Translations under genes and position numbers: made by a program
Shown: one piece after another, positions 25,816 through 35,564 of the stretch
Layout of the letters: the number at the start of each line of letters is the position of its first letter
Numbering within the stretch: the first letter of the stretch is position 1
Notes under the pieces: model-generated
Told to the model about the DNA's origin: nothing
Seen by the model: only the letters and a program-made list of their open reading frames with translations
Database searches by the model: none
From: CAIOZA01 sp964464375
GTDB lineage: Bacteria > Bacteroidota > Ignavibacteria > Kapaibacteriales > UBA2268
DNA length: 64,000 nucleotides
Direction of reading: 5' to 3'
Assembly: GCA_964464375.1 (NCBI GenBank)
Contig: CAYXFU010000017.1
Coordinates: 13,619-77,618 of the forward strand

Positions 25816-26676
25816 TTAGCCAAGATAGGCACGTAAAGCTTTTGATCGTGAAGCATGTCTTAATCTTCTGATTGCTTTCTCTTTAATTTGGCGAACACGT
25901 TCTCTTGTTAGATTAAACTTCTCACCAATTTCTTCCAAAGTGAGCGAATGACCATCTAAACCAAAATATAATTTTATAACTTCAGCCTCTCTGGTAGAGA
26001 GTGTTGTTAAAACCTGCTGAACTTCAACTTTGAGGGATTCTCTGATTAATTCTGCATCAGGCGGTGGCTGTTGTTCATTTGGAAGGATATCCAGCAATCG
26101 GTTGTCTTCACCTTGCACAAAAGGAGCATCAACAGATAAATGCCTACCAGAAATTTTGATTGTTTCTGCAATTTCAGCAACACTTATTTCAAGTTGTTCT
26201 GCTAATTCTGCGGCAGTAGGCTCCCGCTCAAATTTTTGTTCGAGTTCACTGAACTTTTTTCCAATTTTATTTAAGGCACCTACTCTATTTAATGGCAAAC
26301 GAACAATACGTGACTGTTCGGCTAAAGCTTGAAGAATAGACTGTCTGATCCACCAAACAGCATAAGAGATAAACTTAAATCCTCTAGTCTCATCGAATCG
26401 TTTGGCGGCTTTAATGAGGCCAAGATTTCCTTCATTGATAAGATCTCCCAAGGATAAACCTTGATTTTGATATTGCTTTGCAACTGAAACAACGAAACGA
26501 AGGTTTGATTTAACTAATCTTTCCAAAGCCCTGTTCCCCTCAGCACCACCTTTTCTTATATTTTGTGCTAATGAGATTTCGTCAGCAGGACTCAATAATT
26601 CTACTCTACCTATTTCTTGTAAATATTTATCTAAAGATTGGCTTTCTCTATTCGTATATTGCTTCGTTATTCTCAT
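25816..26676 (-). CDS. rpoD: Primary RNA polymerase sigma factor (RpoD/SigA), short form
   Basis: 286 residues with regions 1.2 to 4.2 and no region 1.1, as in Bacteroidota and Chlorobiota. Region 1.2 opens with SLDKYLQEIGRVELLSPADE. Region 2 contains LGDLINEGNLGLIKAAKRFDE and KFISYAVWWIRQSILQAL. Region 4 has YFGLDGHSLTLEEIGEKFNLTRERVRQIKEKAIRRL. It directs housekeeping transcription. Confidence 0.96.
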   Translation of the reverse strand: MRITKQYTNRESQSLDKYLQEIGRVELLSPADEISLAQNIRKGGAEGNRALERLVKSNLRFVVSVAKQYQNQGLSLGDLINEGNLGLIKAAKRFDETRGFKFISYAVWWIRQSILQALAEQSRIVRLPLNRVGALNKIGKKFSELEQKFEREPTAAELAEQLEISVAEIAETIKISGRHLSVDAPFVQGEDNRLLDILPNEQQPPPDAELIRESLKVEVQQVLTTLSTREAEVIKLYFGLDGHSLTLEEIGEKFNLTRERVRQIKEKAIRRLRHASRSKALRAYLG

Positions 26677-26768
26677 ACAAAGTCCTGAATGTTAAAAAAT
26701 TGACGCACAAAGAACATGACAACGTTTATGCTACTGTTCTATTTTCACATTTTGATTATTCTATTTGT

Positions 26769-28421
26769 TCAGTTTTGTCCTTTTGGAGGCATACCACTCA
26801 AAAAATGATAATATCCTTCAGTTTTAAATAAATCTAAGGCACTGTTAATATCTTTATCGTCAGAAATTGTTTCTTCAATTAAATCCAATTCAGACAAAAA
26901 TCTTGATTTGATTTCAAAATTTAGAATCTGTTGAATTTTTGATTTATTGCTATCAAAAAATTTTCTATCTTTTTTCTCTAATTCTTTAGCAAAATACTCT
27001 ATTGATTTTACCAATTTTTTATCAGATTTATCTTCATCCAATTTTTGCTTTATTAAGTCGAATCTGCGGACAAGACTTTTTTCGTAAACAAAACCTGATT
27101 CCTTCATGAAAATTTGAAAACTATTCAAAATAATATCATCAATTTTAAATTCTTTCTCAATAGAATCTAGTTTTCCGCTAAAAGTATTGGCAAACTTAAA
27201 AAACAGATTTTTATCATAAATTGATTTTACATAATCACTTAATGTGTCCTGAATAACCTTAATATCAGGCTCAATTCCATTAGATTCAAAAACTTTTCTA
27301 TGATTTTTTGTAAAAAAGATCGAATCTTTAGGTGCAGCACCATGAACCAATTCTTTAGAATAATTTATTCTCTGGATACACCTACCGGAAGGAATATAAT
27401 ATTTGGCTGTTGTTATTTTAAGTGAAGCATTAAATGGTAAATCAAGAACAGATTGCACGAGTCCTTTGCCAAAAGACCTTTTACCAATAACTACTGCTCT
27501 GTCCAGATCCTGTAATGCCCCGGCAACTATCTCGCTGGCACTGGCACTATTTTGATTGATAAGAACAACAATTGGGATAATCGTGTCCAAAGGGATAGCC
27601 CTTGAAGTGAATACAAATTCTTCTTTTTGCCTCCTACCTCTAGTTGTAACTATTGGACTATTTTGAGGTAAGAACATTTCACATAGTTCTACTGCTGATT
27701 GAAGTAATCCTCCTGGATTGTTTCTTAAATCAATTATCAGCCCTTTTAATTCACCATCTTTTTTCTTTAATCCGGTAAATGCAGTACGAAAATCATTAGC
27801 AGTTAATTTTGAGAACTTCTCAACTTTGATATAAGCGATATCCTTATTTAGAATTGTCTTAAATGATACATTATTCACTTTTATATCTTCTCTTTTTAAA
27901 GTGAAACTCAAAGTATCATTTACGTTATCTCTTAAAACTCTAAAAATTATCGTCGAGCCAATAGTTCCATGAGTATATTTTCTCAAATCATCACTGGACA
28001 ATTTTAGCACATTCGTTGTGTCAACAATTAATATCTTATCCCCAATTCTAAGACCTGATTTAGATGCAGGATTCCCATCGGTGATACCAACAATTGTAAG
28101 TACACTATCAACTGTAGCTACAGAAATACCTATTCCAACATAAGAACCATTGGATATTACATCGATTTCATTGTCATTATCCTTATAATAAACTGTATAA
28201 GGATCAAGATGAGAGAGCATGCCATCAATTCCGTTTTGCATAAGATCTTCTGGATCAATTGATTCAACGTAATTACCTGCCACTTCTCTGAAAATGACTC
28301 CATAAGTTTCAAATGCTTTATTAATCTTAAAATATATATCCTGATTTTTATCTTCAGCTTGAGATTTATTGATAAACAAGATTACAATTAATACTAATAG
28401 TATATATTTATTTTTTTTCAA
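26769..28421 (-). CDS. C-terminal processing peptidase (S41 family, CtpA type)
   Basis: 550 residues, apparently starting at a TTG 6 nt after the glyS stop; no ATG is available near the signal peptide (about 1-22). A PDZ domain lies at about 85-165. The S41 core contains LIDLRNNPGGLL and the catalytic serine in NQNSASASEIVAGALQD, with the lysine in IGKRSFGKGLVQ. A long charged helical C-terminal part (about 395-550) follows. It is a periplasmic tail-specific protease. Confidence 0.93.
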   Translation of the reverse strand: MKKNKYILLVLIVILFINKSQAEDKNQDIYFKINKAFETYGVIFREVAGNYVESIDPEDLMQNGIDGMLSHLDPYTVYYKDNDNEIDVISNGSYVGIGISVATVDSVLTIVGITDGNPASKSGLRIGDKILIVDTTNVLKLSSDDLRKYTHGTIGSTIIFRVLRDNVNDTLSFTLKREDIKVNNVSFKTILNKDIAYIKVEKFSKLTANDFRTAFTGLKKKDGELKGLIIDLRNNPGGLLQSAVELCEMFLPQNSPIVTTRGRRQKEEFVFTSRAIPLDTIIPIVVLINQNSASASEIVAGALQDLDRAVVIGKRSFGKGLVQSVLDLPFNASLKITTAKYYIPSGRCIQRINYSKELVHGAAPKDSIFFTKNHRKVFESNGIEPDIKVIQDTLSDYVKSIYDKNLFFKFANTFSGKLDSIEKEFKIDDIILNSFQIFMKESGFVYEKSLVRRFDLIKQKLDEDKSDKKLVKSIEYFAKELEKKDRKFFDSNKSKIQQILNFEIKSRFLSELDLIEETISDDKDINSALDLFKTEGYYHFLSGMPPKGQN

Positions 28422-28427
28422 AATGTC

Positions 28428-29846
28428 CTATTTGATTTTATCAAAAATATAATTGTCAATATTAGCTGATGAAATACGATCTTGAGCCATTGTGTCCCTT
28501 TCACGTATGGTAACGGTACCATCTTCGATTGATTGTCCATCAACTGTAATACAAAATGGTGTTCCAATTTCATCGTTTCTTCTGTATCTTCTTCCGATAG
28601 CTCCTGATGTATCATAAGTAGCTTTGAAGTTTCTCTGAAGATCTTTGTATATTTTTTCACCCATTTCTGGCATTCCGTCTTTATTCACCAATGGGAACAC
28701 TGCCGCTGTCATTGGTGCCAAGCTAGGTTTGAATTTCAGAACTACTCTTTTTTCAGATTTTCCATTGTCATCTGTTACATCCTCTTCATTGTATGCGTCA
28801 CACAAGAAAGCCATTAATCCTCTTGAAACACCACCTGAGGTTTCAATTACATAAGGAATAAATCTTTCTTGATTCACAGTATCAACATATTCCAGTTTTT
28901 TACCTGAGAATTGAGTATGTGCTTTCAGATCAAAATCTGTTCTGGAATGAATACCCTCAATTTCACCCCACCCAAATGGGAATTGATATTCAATATCCAC
29001 TGCTTTATTAGCATAATGAGCAAGTTTATCATGATCCTTAAATTTCAGATTCTCTTTATTGATTCCCATATTGAGATACCATTCCATTCTCTGATTTTTC
29101 CAATAATCATACCATTCAAATTCTGAACCTGGTTTAACAAAATACTGCATTTCCATTTGTTCAAATTCGCGTGTTCTGAATAGAAAATTCTTAGTATTTA
29201 TTTCATTTCTAAATGCTTTACCAATCTGAGCTATTCCGAATGGAACCTTTTGTCTGGCAGATTCCATTACATTTTTGAAATTCACATAAATCCCTTGAGC
29301 AGTCTCTGGTCGCAAATAAACCATAGAAGAACTTTCTTCAAGTGGACCAATAAATGTCTTAAACATCAAGTTAAAATTTCTTACTTCAGTCCAGTCTGTC
29401 GACCCGGAAACGGGGTCAGGTATTTGGAAATCAACGATAATATTATAATAATCTGATAATTCCTTAACTGATTGTAATCTTAGTTCCAATTCAGCAGCTT
29501 TATCAGTATGATTTTTCTTTGTAAGTTTATCGATATACTCTTCAATTAAATTATCTGCTCTGTATCTTCCTTTGCTTGTCAAATTATCAATCATAGGATC
29601 ACTGAATTGACCAACATGACCACTAGCTTCCCATGTTCTTGGATGCATAAGAATAGATGCATCAATTCCTTCGATATCATCACGGTAGGTCATTGATTTC
29701 CACCAGGATTCTTTTATATTTTTTAGTAACTCTACTCCAAGCGGACCATAATCCCAGCAACCATTTAATCCACCATAAATCTCTGAGGATTGAAAAATAA
29801 AACCTCTTCTTTTCGCTAACGAAATTACTGTTTCGAGTTTAATCAT
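28428..29846 (-). CDS. glyS: Glycine-tRNA ligase, eukaryotic/archaeal-type dimeric class II enzyme
   Basis: 472 residues in a single chain. Class II motifs are visible: PRTWEASGHVGQFSDPM (motif 1 region), the RAYRADNLIEEY segment, FRNEINTKNFLFRTREFEQMEMQYF (motif 2) and ETSGGVSRGLMAFL (motif 3), ending in an anticodon-binding domain. It is the alpha2 type, not the bacterial alpha2beta2 type. The CtpA-type gene follows after 6 bp. Confidence 0.95.
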   Translation of the reverse strand: MIKLETVISLAKRRGFIFQSSEIYGGLNGCWDYGPLGVELLKNIKESWWKSMTYRDDIEGIDASILMHPRTWEASGHVGQFSDPMIDNLTSKGRYRADNLIEEYIDKLTKKNHTDKAAELELRLQSVKELSDYYNIIVDFQIPDPVSGSTDWTEVRNFNLMFKTFIGPLEESSSMVYLRPETAQGIYVNFKNVMESARQKVPFGIAQIGKAFRNEINTKNFLFRTREFEQMEMQYFVKPGSEFEWYDYWKNQRMEWYLNMGINKENLKFKDHDKLAHYANKAVDIEYQFPFGWGEIEGIHSRTDFDLKAHTQFSGKKLEYVDTVNQERFIPYVIETSGGVSRGLMAFLCDAYNEEDVTDDNGKSEKRVVLKFKPSLAPMTAAVFPLVNKDGMPEMGEKIYKDLQRNFKATYDTSGAIGRRYRRNDEIGTPFCITVDGQSIEDGTVTIRERDTMAQDRISSANIDNYIFDKIK

Positions 29847-30035
29847 AATTTATCCAGAAATATACCTAAAAAGAATTGCAAAATTAAGGAATTTATAGAC
29901 TTTATAGACCAATTAATTGCTGTTTTATTGATTAGCTTATGCTATTTTTGAAATATTGTTCAATGTATGAAAATTTTTGATATCAAATTTTCTTCTATTA
30001 TTCACGTTTTATAGGTCAAAAAATGTGCTTATAAA

Positions 30036-32960
30036 ATGATAACGAAAAATAAATCTAAAAACAAAGTGAATACAGAAGTTTCTATTGAATCTAATCGTCA
30101 AATCGACAGCGAGTTATCGAAAATTATTGTCAGAGGAGCTAGAGAACACAACCTAAAGAACATTAATCTTGAAATTCCAAGAGATAAGTTTGTTGTCATT
30201 ACTGGTTTATCTGGTTCGGGTAAATCAAGTCTTGCATTTGATACATTATATGCTGAAGGTCAGAGACGTTATGTTGAATGCATGTCTTCTTACGCAAGAC
30301 AGTTCCTGGGAATGTTAAAGAAGCCTGAAGTTGATGTTATTGAAGGATTATCCCCTGCAATTTCTATTGAACAAAAATCAATTAGCCACAATCCAAGATC
30401 TACTGTTGGCACTGTAACTGAAATTTATGATTATTTAAGATTACTTTTTGCAAAAATCGGTACTCAGTATTGTGTCGATTGCCATATCCCTGTTGAACAA
30501 AAAACTCTTGATCAGATAATAGATAAGATAATTACAGATTTCAATGAGAAAAAAATTATGTTGCTTGCACCTCTTGTTCGTGCAAGAAAGGGTCATTATC
30601 GAGATTTATTCGAACAGTTAACGAAGCAAGGTTACACAAAAGTTAGAGTTGATGGTGAGATTAAAGAAATAGAAGATGGAATGCAGCTAAGCAGATACAA
30701 CATTCACGATATTGATTTGATTATTGACAGATTACAAGTTGACTTAAGTCATGAGCATCGAATCAGAGAATCTGCTGAGCTAGCCATAAACAAATCTGAA
30801 GGAACTTTGGTCATTCTTATTGACCACAATAATATCAAAGAAGAGCATCTTTTTAGTACTTCTTATACTTGCCCTTCATGTGGTAGAGCTTATGAAGAAT
30901 TAGCTCCAAATATGTTTTCATTCAATTCACCTTATGGTGCTTGCAAGAAATGTGATGGGTTAGGTGAATTAACCGATTTCAATCTTGATTTAATACTTCC
31001 GGATAATAGTAAATCAATTAACGAGGGTGGTATTGCAACTGTTGGTAAACAACGTGAAATGTGGCTTTGGACTCAAATTGAATCGTTTTGCAACCAGTAT
31101 GAAGTTAGTCTTGATATTCCAATCAGTGATATCCCTGAAGATAAACTCTTTAAGCTTCTAAATGGCTCCGATGACGAATCAATACCAATAGTGTATAATT
31201 TTGCATCCGGAAAAAATGTAACTTATTCCCAGAAATTTATTGGCATTTTACCAAGCTTAAAACACCAGTATCAAAATACAAGCTCTGCTGCAATTAGAAA
31301 AAATATCGAAAATTTTATGACATCTGAAACTTGTGACATTTGTAATGGTGGGAGATTAAAGGTAGAAAATCTAAATGTCCTGATTGATAAAAAATCAATT
31401 ATTGATTTAACAATATTAGATATTAATGCTTCATTTAATTATTTTTCTAAACTGAATCCAAGATTAACAGACAGACAACTTAAGATATCCGGATTAATCC
31501 TTAAAGAAATTAAATCCAGATTAAACTTCCTGAAGGAAGTGGGTTTGTCGTATTTATCATTAGATAGGAGTGTCAGAACACTATCCGGAGGCGAATCGCA
31601 AAGAATAAGATTAGCTTCGCAAATTGGTTCGGAATTAGTCGGGATTACTTATGTTCTTGATGAGCCGAGTATTGGACTACATCAACACGACAATAATAAA
31701 TTGATAAATTCTCTTAAACGATTAAGAGACATAGGGAATTCAGTAATTGTTGTTGAACATGACAAAGCAATGATTCTTGAGTCGGATTTTGTAATTGACT
31801 TAGGTCCTGGAGCAGGAGTTCACGGTGGAGAACTGATTCTATCCTGTGCACCCGATCAATTTATCAATTTAAATAAGGATGATGCCGATAAATCATTAAC
31901 TCTTCAATATTTATTAAAGAAAAAGGATATACAGCCACACGGTTCATCACGTTCACCTAACGGAAAATGTATTGAACTCATTGGAGCAACAGGAAATAAC
32001 CTCAAGAATGTTAATTTAAAGATACCTCTTGGATTATCTGTTTGCATTACCGGTATGAGTGGATCGGGTAAATCATCTTTGATTAATGATACACTTTATC
32101 CAATTTTATCAAAACATTTTTATAGATCGACTAACAAACCATTACCATATAAATCTATTTTAGGGCTTGATCTGATCGATAAAGTCATTGAAATTGACCA
32201 GACCCCAATAGGTAGGACACCTAGATCTAATCCTGTTACTTACACAGGAATATTTACACAAATTCGTGACTTCTTTGCCCTACTTCCAGAATCTAAGATT
32301 AGAGGATATAAATCCGGAAGATTTTCATTTAATGTAAAGGGAGGACGTTGCGAAGAATGTGAAGGCGGAGGAATCAAAAAAATTGAAATGAACTTTCTTC
32401 CTGAGGTTTATGTTACATGCGATACCTGTAACGGCAGAAGATATAATAATGAAACTTTACAAGTTACTTATAAAAGTAAATCCATTGCTGAGGTTCTTGA
32501 AATGACAGTTGAAGAATCATTAGAGTATTTCAATGAGATCCCAAAGATTAAAAATAAACTACAAACACTTTTTGATGTAGGCTTAACTTACATAAAACTT
32601 GGACAGCAAGCACCAACTCTATCAGGTGGTGAAGCCCAAAGAGTTAAACTGGCAACTGAACTCTCAAAAATCAGTACAGGTAAAACTTTATATTTACTTG
32701 ATGAGCCCACTACAGGTTTGCATTTTGAAGATATTAATATTTTACTTACTCTCTTGAATAAGTTGGTTGAGAAGGGAAATACTGTCGTTATTATTGAGCA
32801 CAATCTGGATGTTATAAAGTGCGCAGATTGGATTATTGATCTTGGACCTGAGGGTGGTGACAATGGCGGAGAAATCATTGCCGAAGGCACACCCTCAGAT
32901 ATAATTAAATCAAAAAAAAGTTTTACCGGCAAATATCTAAAAGAAGAAATGAAAAAATAA
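30036..32960 (+). CDS. uvrA: UvrABC nucleotide excision repair subunit A
   Basis: 974 residues, family length. It has two ABC ATPase modules with Walker A GLSGSGKSS (near 55) and GMSGSGKSS (near 676) and ABC signatures LSGGESQRIRLA and LSGGEAQRVKLA. Zinc-binding cysteines occur in CPSCGRAYEE...CKKCDGLGE and in CEECEGGG...CDTCNGRRY. It recognises DNA damage with UvrB. A 30-residue variable N-terminal tail precedes the conserved IIVRGAREHNLKN. It is monocistronic and converges on ispG with a 28-bp gap. Confidence 0.97.
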   Translation: MITKNKSKNKVNTEVSIESNRQIDSELSKIIVRGAREHNLKNINLEIPRDKFVVITGLSGSGKSSLAFDTLYAEGQRRYVECMSSYARQFLGMLKKPEVDVIEGLSPAISIEQKSISHNPRSTVGTVTEIYDYLRLLFAKIGTQYCVDCHIPVEQKTLDQIIDKIITDFNEKKIMLLAPLVRARKGHYRDLFEQLTKQGYTKVRVDGEIKEIEDGMQLSRYNIHDIDLIIDRLQVDLSHEHRIRESAELAINKSEGTLVILIDHNNIKEEHLFSTSYTCPSCGRAYEELAPNMFSFNSPYGACKKCDGLGELTDFNLDLILPDNSKSINEGGIATVGKQREMWLWTQIESFCNQYEVSLDIPISDIPEDKLFKLLNGSDDESIPIVYNFASGKNVTYSQKFIGILPSLKHQYQNTSSAAIRKNIENFMTSETCDICNGGRLKVENLNVLIDKKSIIDLTILDINASFNYFSKLNPRLTDRQLKISGLILKEIKSRLNFLKEVGLSYLSLDRSVRTLSGGESQRIRLASQIGSELVGITYVLDEPSIGLHQHDNNKLINSLKRLRDIGNSVIVVEHDKAMILESDFVIDLGPGAGVHGGELILSCAPDQFINLNKDDADKSLTLQYLLKKKDIQPHGSSRSPNGKCIELIGATGNNLKNVNLKIPLGLSVCITGMSGSGKSSLINDTLYPILSKHFYRSTNKPLPYKSILGLDLIDKVIEIDQTPIGRTPRSNPVTYTGIFTQIRDFFALLPESKIRGYKSGRFSFNVKGGRCEECEGGGIKKIEMNFLPEVYVTCDTCNGRRYNNETLQVTYKSKSIAEVLEMTVEESLEYFNEIPKIKNKLQTLFDVGLTYIKLGQQAPTLSGGEAQRVKLATELSKISTGKTLYLLDEPTTGLHFEDINILLTLLNKLVEKGNTVVIIEHNLDVIKCADWIIDLGPEGGDNGGEIIAEGTPSDIIKSKKSFTGKYLKEEMKK

Positions 32961-32988
32961 TATTTAGCATTCTTCCTAAAAACAAATT

Positions 32989-34074
32989 TTATTCTTTTGG
33001 CTGAAATTTCATTACTTCTTCATAGACAGCATCTACTATTTCATCTTCTCTTACCTTTCTAACTATTTCACCGTTCAAATACAAAATCCCGCTATTCTTA
33101 CCTGCAGCTATTCCAATATCTGATTCTCTGGCTTCGCCGGGCCCATTTACTGCACATCCAAGAACTGAGACTTTTACAGGCTTTTTAATATTTTTGAGTT
33201 TGTTTTCTAGTTTTTCTGTAATTGAAAATAAATCTACCTCAACCCTACCACAGGTTGGACAGGAAATAATTTCAACAGTTCGCTGAGATAAACCAAGTGT
33301 TCTAAGAATTTCCTTACCAACCTCGATCTCTTTTTCTGGTTCATCAGTTAACGATACTCGTATTGTATCTCCAATACCTTCGGCTAACAGAGTACCTATA
33401 CCAACTGCTGATTTAATGGTACCTACCCCTGCTCTTCCAGCTTCTGTCACACCAAGATGCAAAGGAAAATCAGTTCGCTCTGATAGCAGTCTGTAAGCAT
33501 TTATCATCAAATTCACATTAGTTGATTTTACTGAAATAATAAGATCTTCAAAGTTGAATTCAGAAGCAAAACCGACGTGTCGCATTGCACTTTCATAAAG
33601 AGCTTCGGCTGTAGGATATTTATATTTTTCAAGAATATCTTTCTCTAATGAACCCGAATTAACACCAATTCTAATCGGTATCCCCTTATCTTTAGCCAAC
33701 ATTAATACTTCCCGTATTCTCTCCTTATTGCCGATATTACCTGGATTAATTCTAACCTTCGCCACACCGGCTTCAAGGGATTTCAGTGCAAAAATATGAT
33801 TAAAATGAATGTCTGCTACAATGGGGATTGTAACACCTTTTACAATTTCTTTAATTGCATCAGCTGCTTCAGCGTCATTAACTGTAACACGAACAATATC
33901 AGCACCGGCTTCCTGACATCTTAATATTTGTTTTACAGTAGCCTCAACATCAGCAGTTTTAGTTTTTGTCATTGTTTGAACCGATATAGGTGAATCTCCG
34001 CCTATTGGAATATTACCTATAAATAACTTTCTTGTCTTTCTTCTCGAAAATTTATTTTCTATACTTGTATTCAT
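32989..34074 (-). CDS. ispG: 4-hydroxy-3-methylbut-2-en-1-yl diphosphate synthase
   Basis: 361 residues, the short bacterial GcpE form. The N-terminal TIM barrel includes PISVQTMTKTKTADVEATV, ADIHFNHIFAL and VRINPGNIG. The C-terminal iron-sulfur domain has ISCPTCGRVEVDLF and GCAVNGPGE, supplying the three cysteines of the [4Fe-4S] cluster. It acts in the same non-mevalonate pathway as dxr. A rhomboid protease gene lies 19 bp upstream on the same strand. Confidence 0.97.
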   Translation of the reverse strand: MNTSIENKFSRRKTRKLFIGNIPIGGDSPISVQTMTKTKTADVEATVKQILRCQEAGADIVRVTVNDAEAADAIKEIVKGVTIPIVADIHFNHIFALKSLEAGVAKVRINPGNIGNKERIREVLMLAKDKGIPIRIGVNSGSLEKDILEKYKYPTAEALYESAMRHVGFASEFNFEDLIISVKSTNVNLMINAYRLLSERTDFPLHLGVTEAGRAGVGTIKSAVGIGTLLAEGIGDTIRVSLTDEPEKEIEVGKEILRTLGLSQRTVEIISCPTCGRVEVDLFSITEKLENKLKNIKKPVKVSVLGCAVNGPGEARESDIGIAAGKNSGILYLNGEIVRKVREDEIVDAVYEEVMKFQPKE

Positions 34075-34093
34075 CTTATGTTTCTACCTTTAA

Positions 34094-34993
34094 TTATTTT
34101 AATTTCTTGCTAATTTCAAAAAGAATTTTTTTCTCTTTGTCAGTTAGATTTTGATAGCCGGATGCTGATATTTTATCAAGAATTGAATCGATCACATCTT
34201 GAGAAATATTCTCGCCCTCAACATTAAATTTGTAGTTCTCTGGCTGAGGATTATAAGTTTTAGGAGCACTTTTTGCCTCCCAGATACCATGAACGTTAGG
34301 TCTATCCATTGGATTGACTAATACCTGTTTTCGTTTGAATAGATTATTAAAGAAAGCAAATAAACCGACTTTATCACCGAATTTGAAGAGTAAGAATCCT
34401 GTGGCAGCTCCACCGAGATGAGCAAAATGAGCTACGTTACCATCCGAGGTCATTCCCATAAGAAGAGCTAGCCCAATATAGATAAGGACAAAGAATTTAG
34501 CCGGAATTGGAATAAAGAATGGAAACATGAAAATTGGTCTGTCAGGAAAAGTCATACCGAATCCTAGTAAAATACCATAAACGGCACCACTTGCGCCAAT
34601 TGTTGATGCAGAAGAACCGGTAATTGAGGAAAATATCATTTGAGTTAAACCAGCACCAATACCACTAAGAATATAGAATAATGTGAATTTCTTTGAGCCC
34701 CAAAGATGTTCTAACTCCACTCCAAACATCCAAAGTGCAAACAAATTGAAGAAAATATGCACAATACCACCGGTATCGTGAATAAATTGATAGGATATTA
34801 ATTGCCAAATATAGAATCTACCAGTTTCAATTGGTGAAAGTGCTAAATAATAATTGAATATTCTATCAATACTTATTGAATCAATAGTATAGAATCTTAA
34901 AATGAATATTTCAAGTAAAAATATTGCAACATTAATTATTACCAGAGCTTTTATTACTGGCGGGAACATTGTGAATCGTCCGAATCGGTTCAT
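34094..34993 (-). CDS. Rhomboid family intramembrane serine protease
   Basis: 299 residues with about six transmembrane helices in the first 210. The HxxxN motif is His79-Asn83 (HIFFN). The catalytic serine is Ser135 in GASGAVYG, and the histidine is His192 in FAHLGGAATG. The C-terminal tail (about 215-299) is soluble, ends in a helical LTDKEKKILFEISKKL segment and is common in Bacteroidota rhomboids. It is probably co-transcribed with ispG. Confidence 0.94.
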   Translation of the reverse strand: MNRFGRFTMFPPVIKALVIINVAIFLLEIFILRFYTIDSISIDRIFNYYLALSPIETGRFYIWQLISYQFIHDTGGIVHIFFNLFALWMFGVELEHLWGSKKFTLFYILSGIGAGLTQMIFSSITGSSASTIGASGAVYGILLGFGMTFPDRPIFMFPFFIPIPAKFFVLIYIGLALLMGMTSDGNVAHFAHLGGAATGFLLFKFGDKVGLFAFFNNLFKRKQVLVNPMDRPNVHGIWEAKSAPKTYNPQPENYKFNVEGENISQDVIDSILDKISASGYQNLTDKEKKILFEISKKLK

Positions 34994-35077
34994 TTATCTA
35001 ATACCCATTAGTCATTTTTAAAGGGTGCTAGACGAATAGCATTCAAATATTGTGCAATGTTGAATAAATAGACATTT

Positions 35078-35461
35078 CTAGTTCAAGGAAACAAAGATAC
35101 TCTTTTTGAGCTTTTCCATGTGATAATATGTACGAATGAATTCATACCACCAAAAGTTAAATTCATCCCAACATGCTTCGAATTCAAAAATACTTATCTT
35201 TGAATTGCTCCAACATTTATTCACTTTACGTATTGAGACTAATAATTCACGCTTTATAACCTGAGGGTCACCTTGAGCACTAAACATGTTTGGTAGAGTT
35301 TCTACTACTTTTTCTACAAAATCGAAAATAGTTTTTACTGAATAATTAACAGAATCACTCAAGTCATTTTTATCTTCAATCAATGGAATTAAGTCGTTAA
35401 TGTAATTAACAATTAACTTGAGCAATTTAAAATGTGATTCATATTCAATTTTAGCATTCAT
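35078..35461 (-). CDS. Uncharacterised 127-residue helical protein
   Basis: 127 residues with no signal peptide or membrane helix. It appears wholly helical. The end is rich in aromatics (FEACWDEFNFWWYEFIRTYYHMEKL) and the middle holds SVKTIFDFVEKVVETLPNMF. I recognise no family. It lies between the rhomboid and pgk on the same strand. A stable hairpin (35486-35509) sits just upstream of its start. Codon use resembles the neighbours, so it is likely a real gene. Confidence 0.6.
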   Translation of the reverse strand: MNAKIEYESHFKLLKLIVNYINDLIPLIEDKNDLSDSVNYSVKTIFDFVEKVVETLPNMFSAQGDPQVIKRELLVSIRKVNKCWSNSKISIFEFEACWDEFNFWWYEFIRTYYHMEKLKKSIFVSLN

Positions 35462-35485
35462 TTTTTAATCCGAGCTATTTTTTAT

Positions 35486-35509
35486 ACATCTCCTCCGAAA
35501 AGGAGATGT
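35486..35509 (-). terminator. Hairpin between pgk and the uncharacterised gene
   Basis: A perfect 9-bp stem (35486-35494 and 35501-35509) with a 6-nt loop, 56 nt past the pgk stop. On the minus strand only an A-rich stretch follows, not a U-tract, so it could be a weak terminator, a 3' stabiliser of pgk mRNA or a leader structure of the next gene. The 3' arm contains GGAGGAGATG, a Shine-Dalgarno-like run joined to an ATG that opens a 4-codon frame. Confidence 0.5.
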
Positions 35510-35564
35510 TTATTTAATATATCAATTTTACTATTAAGGATTATCGGATGGATTGGAGCAAACT

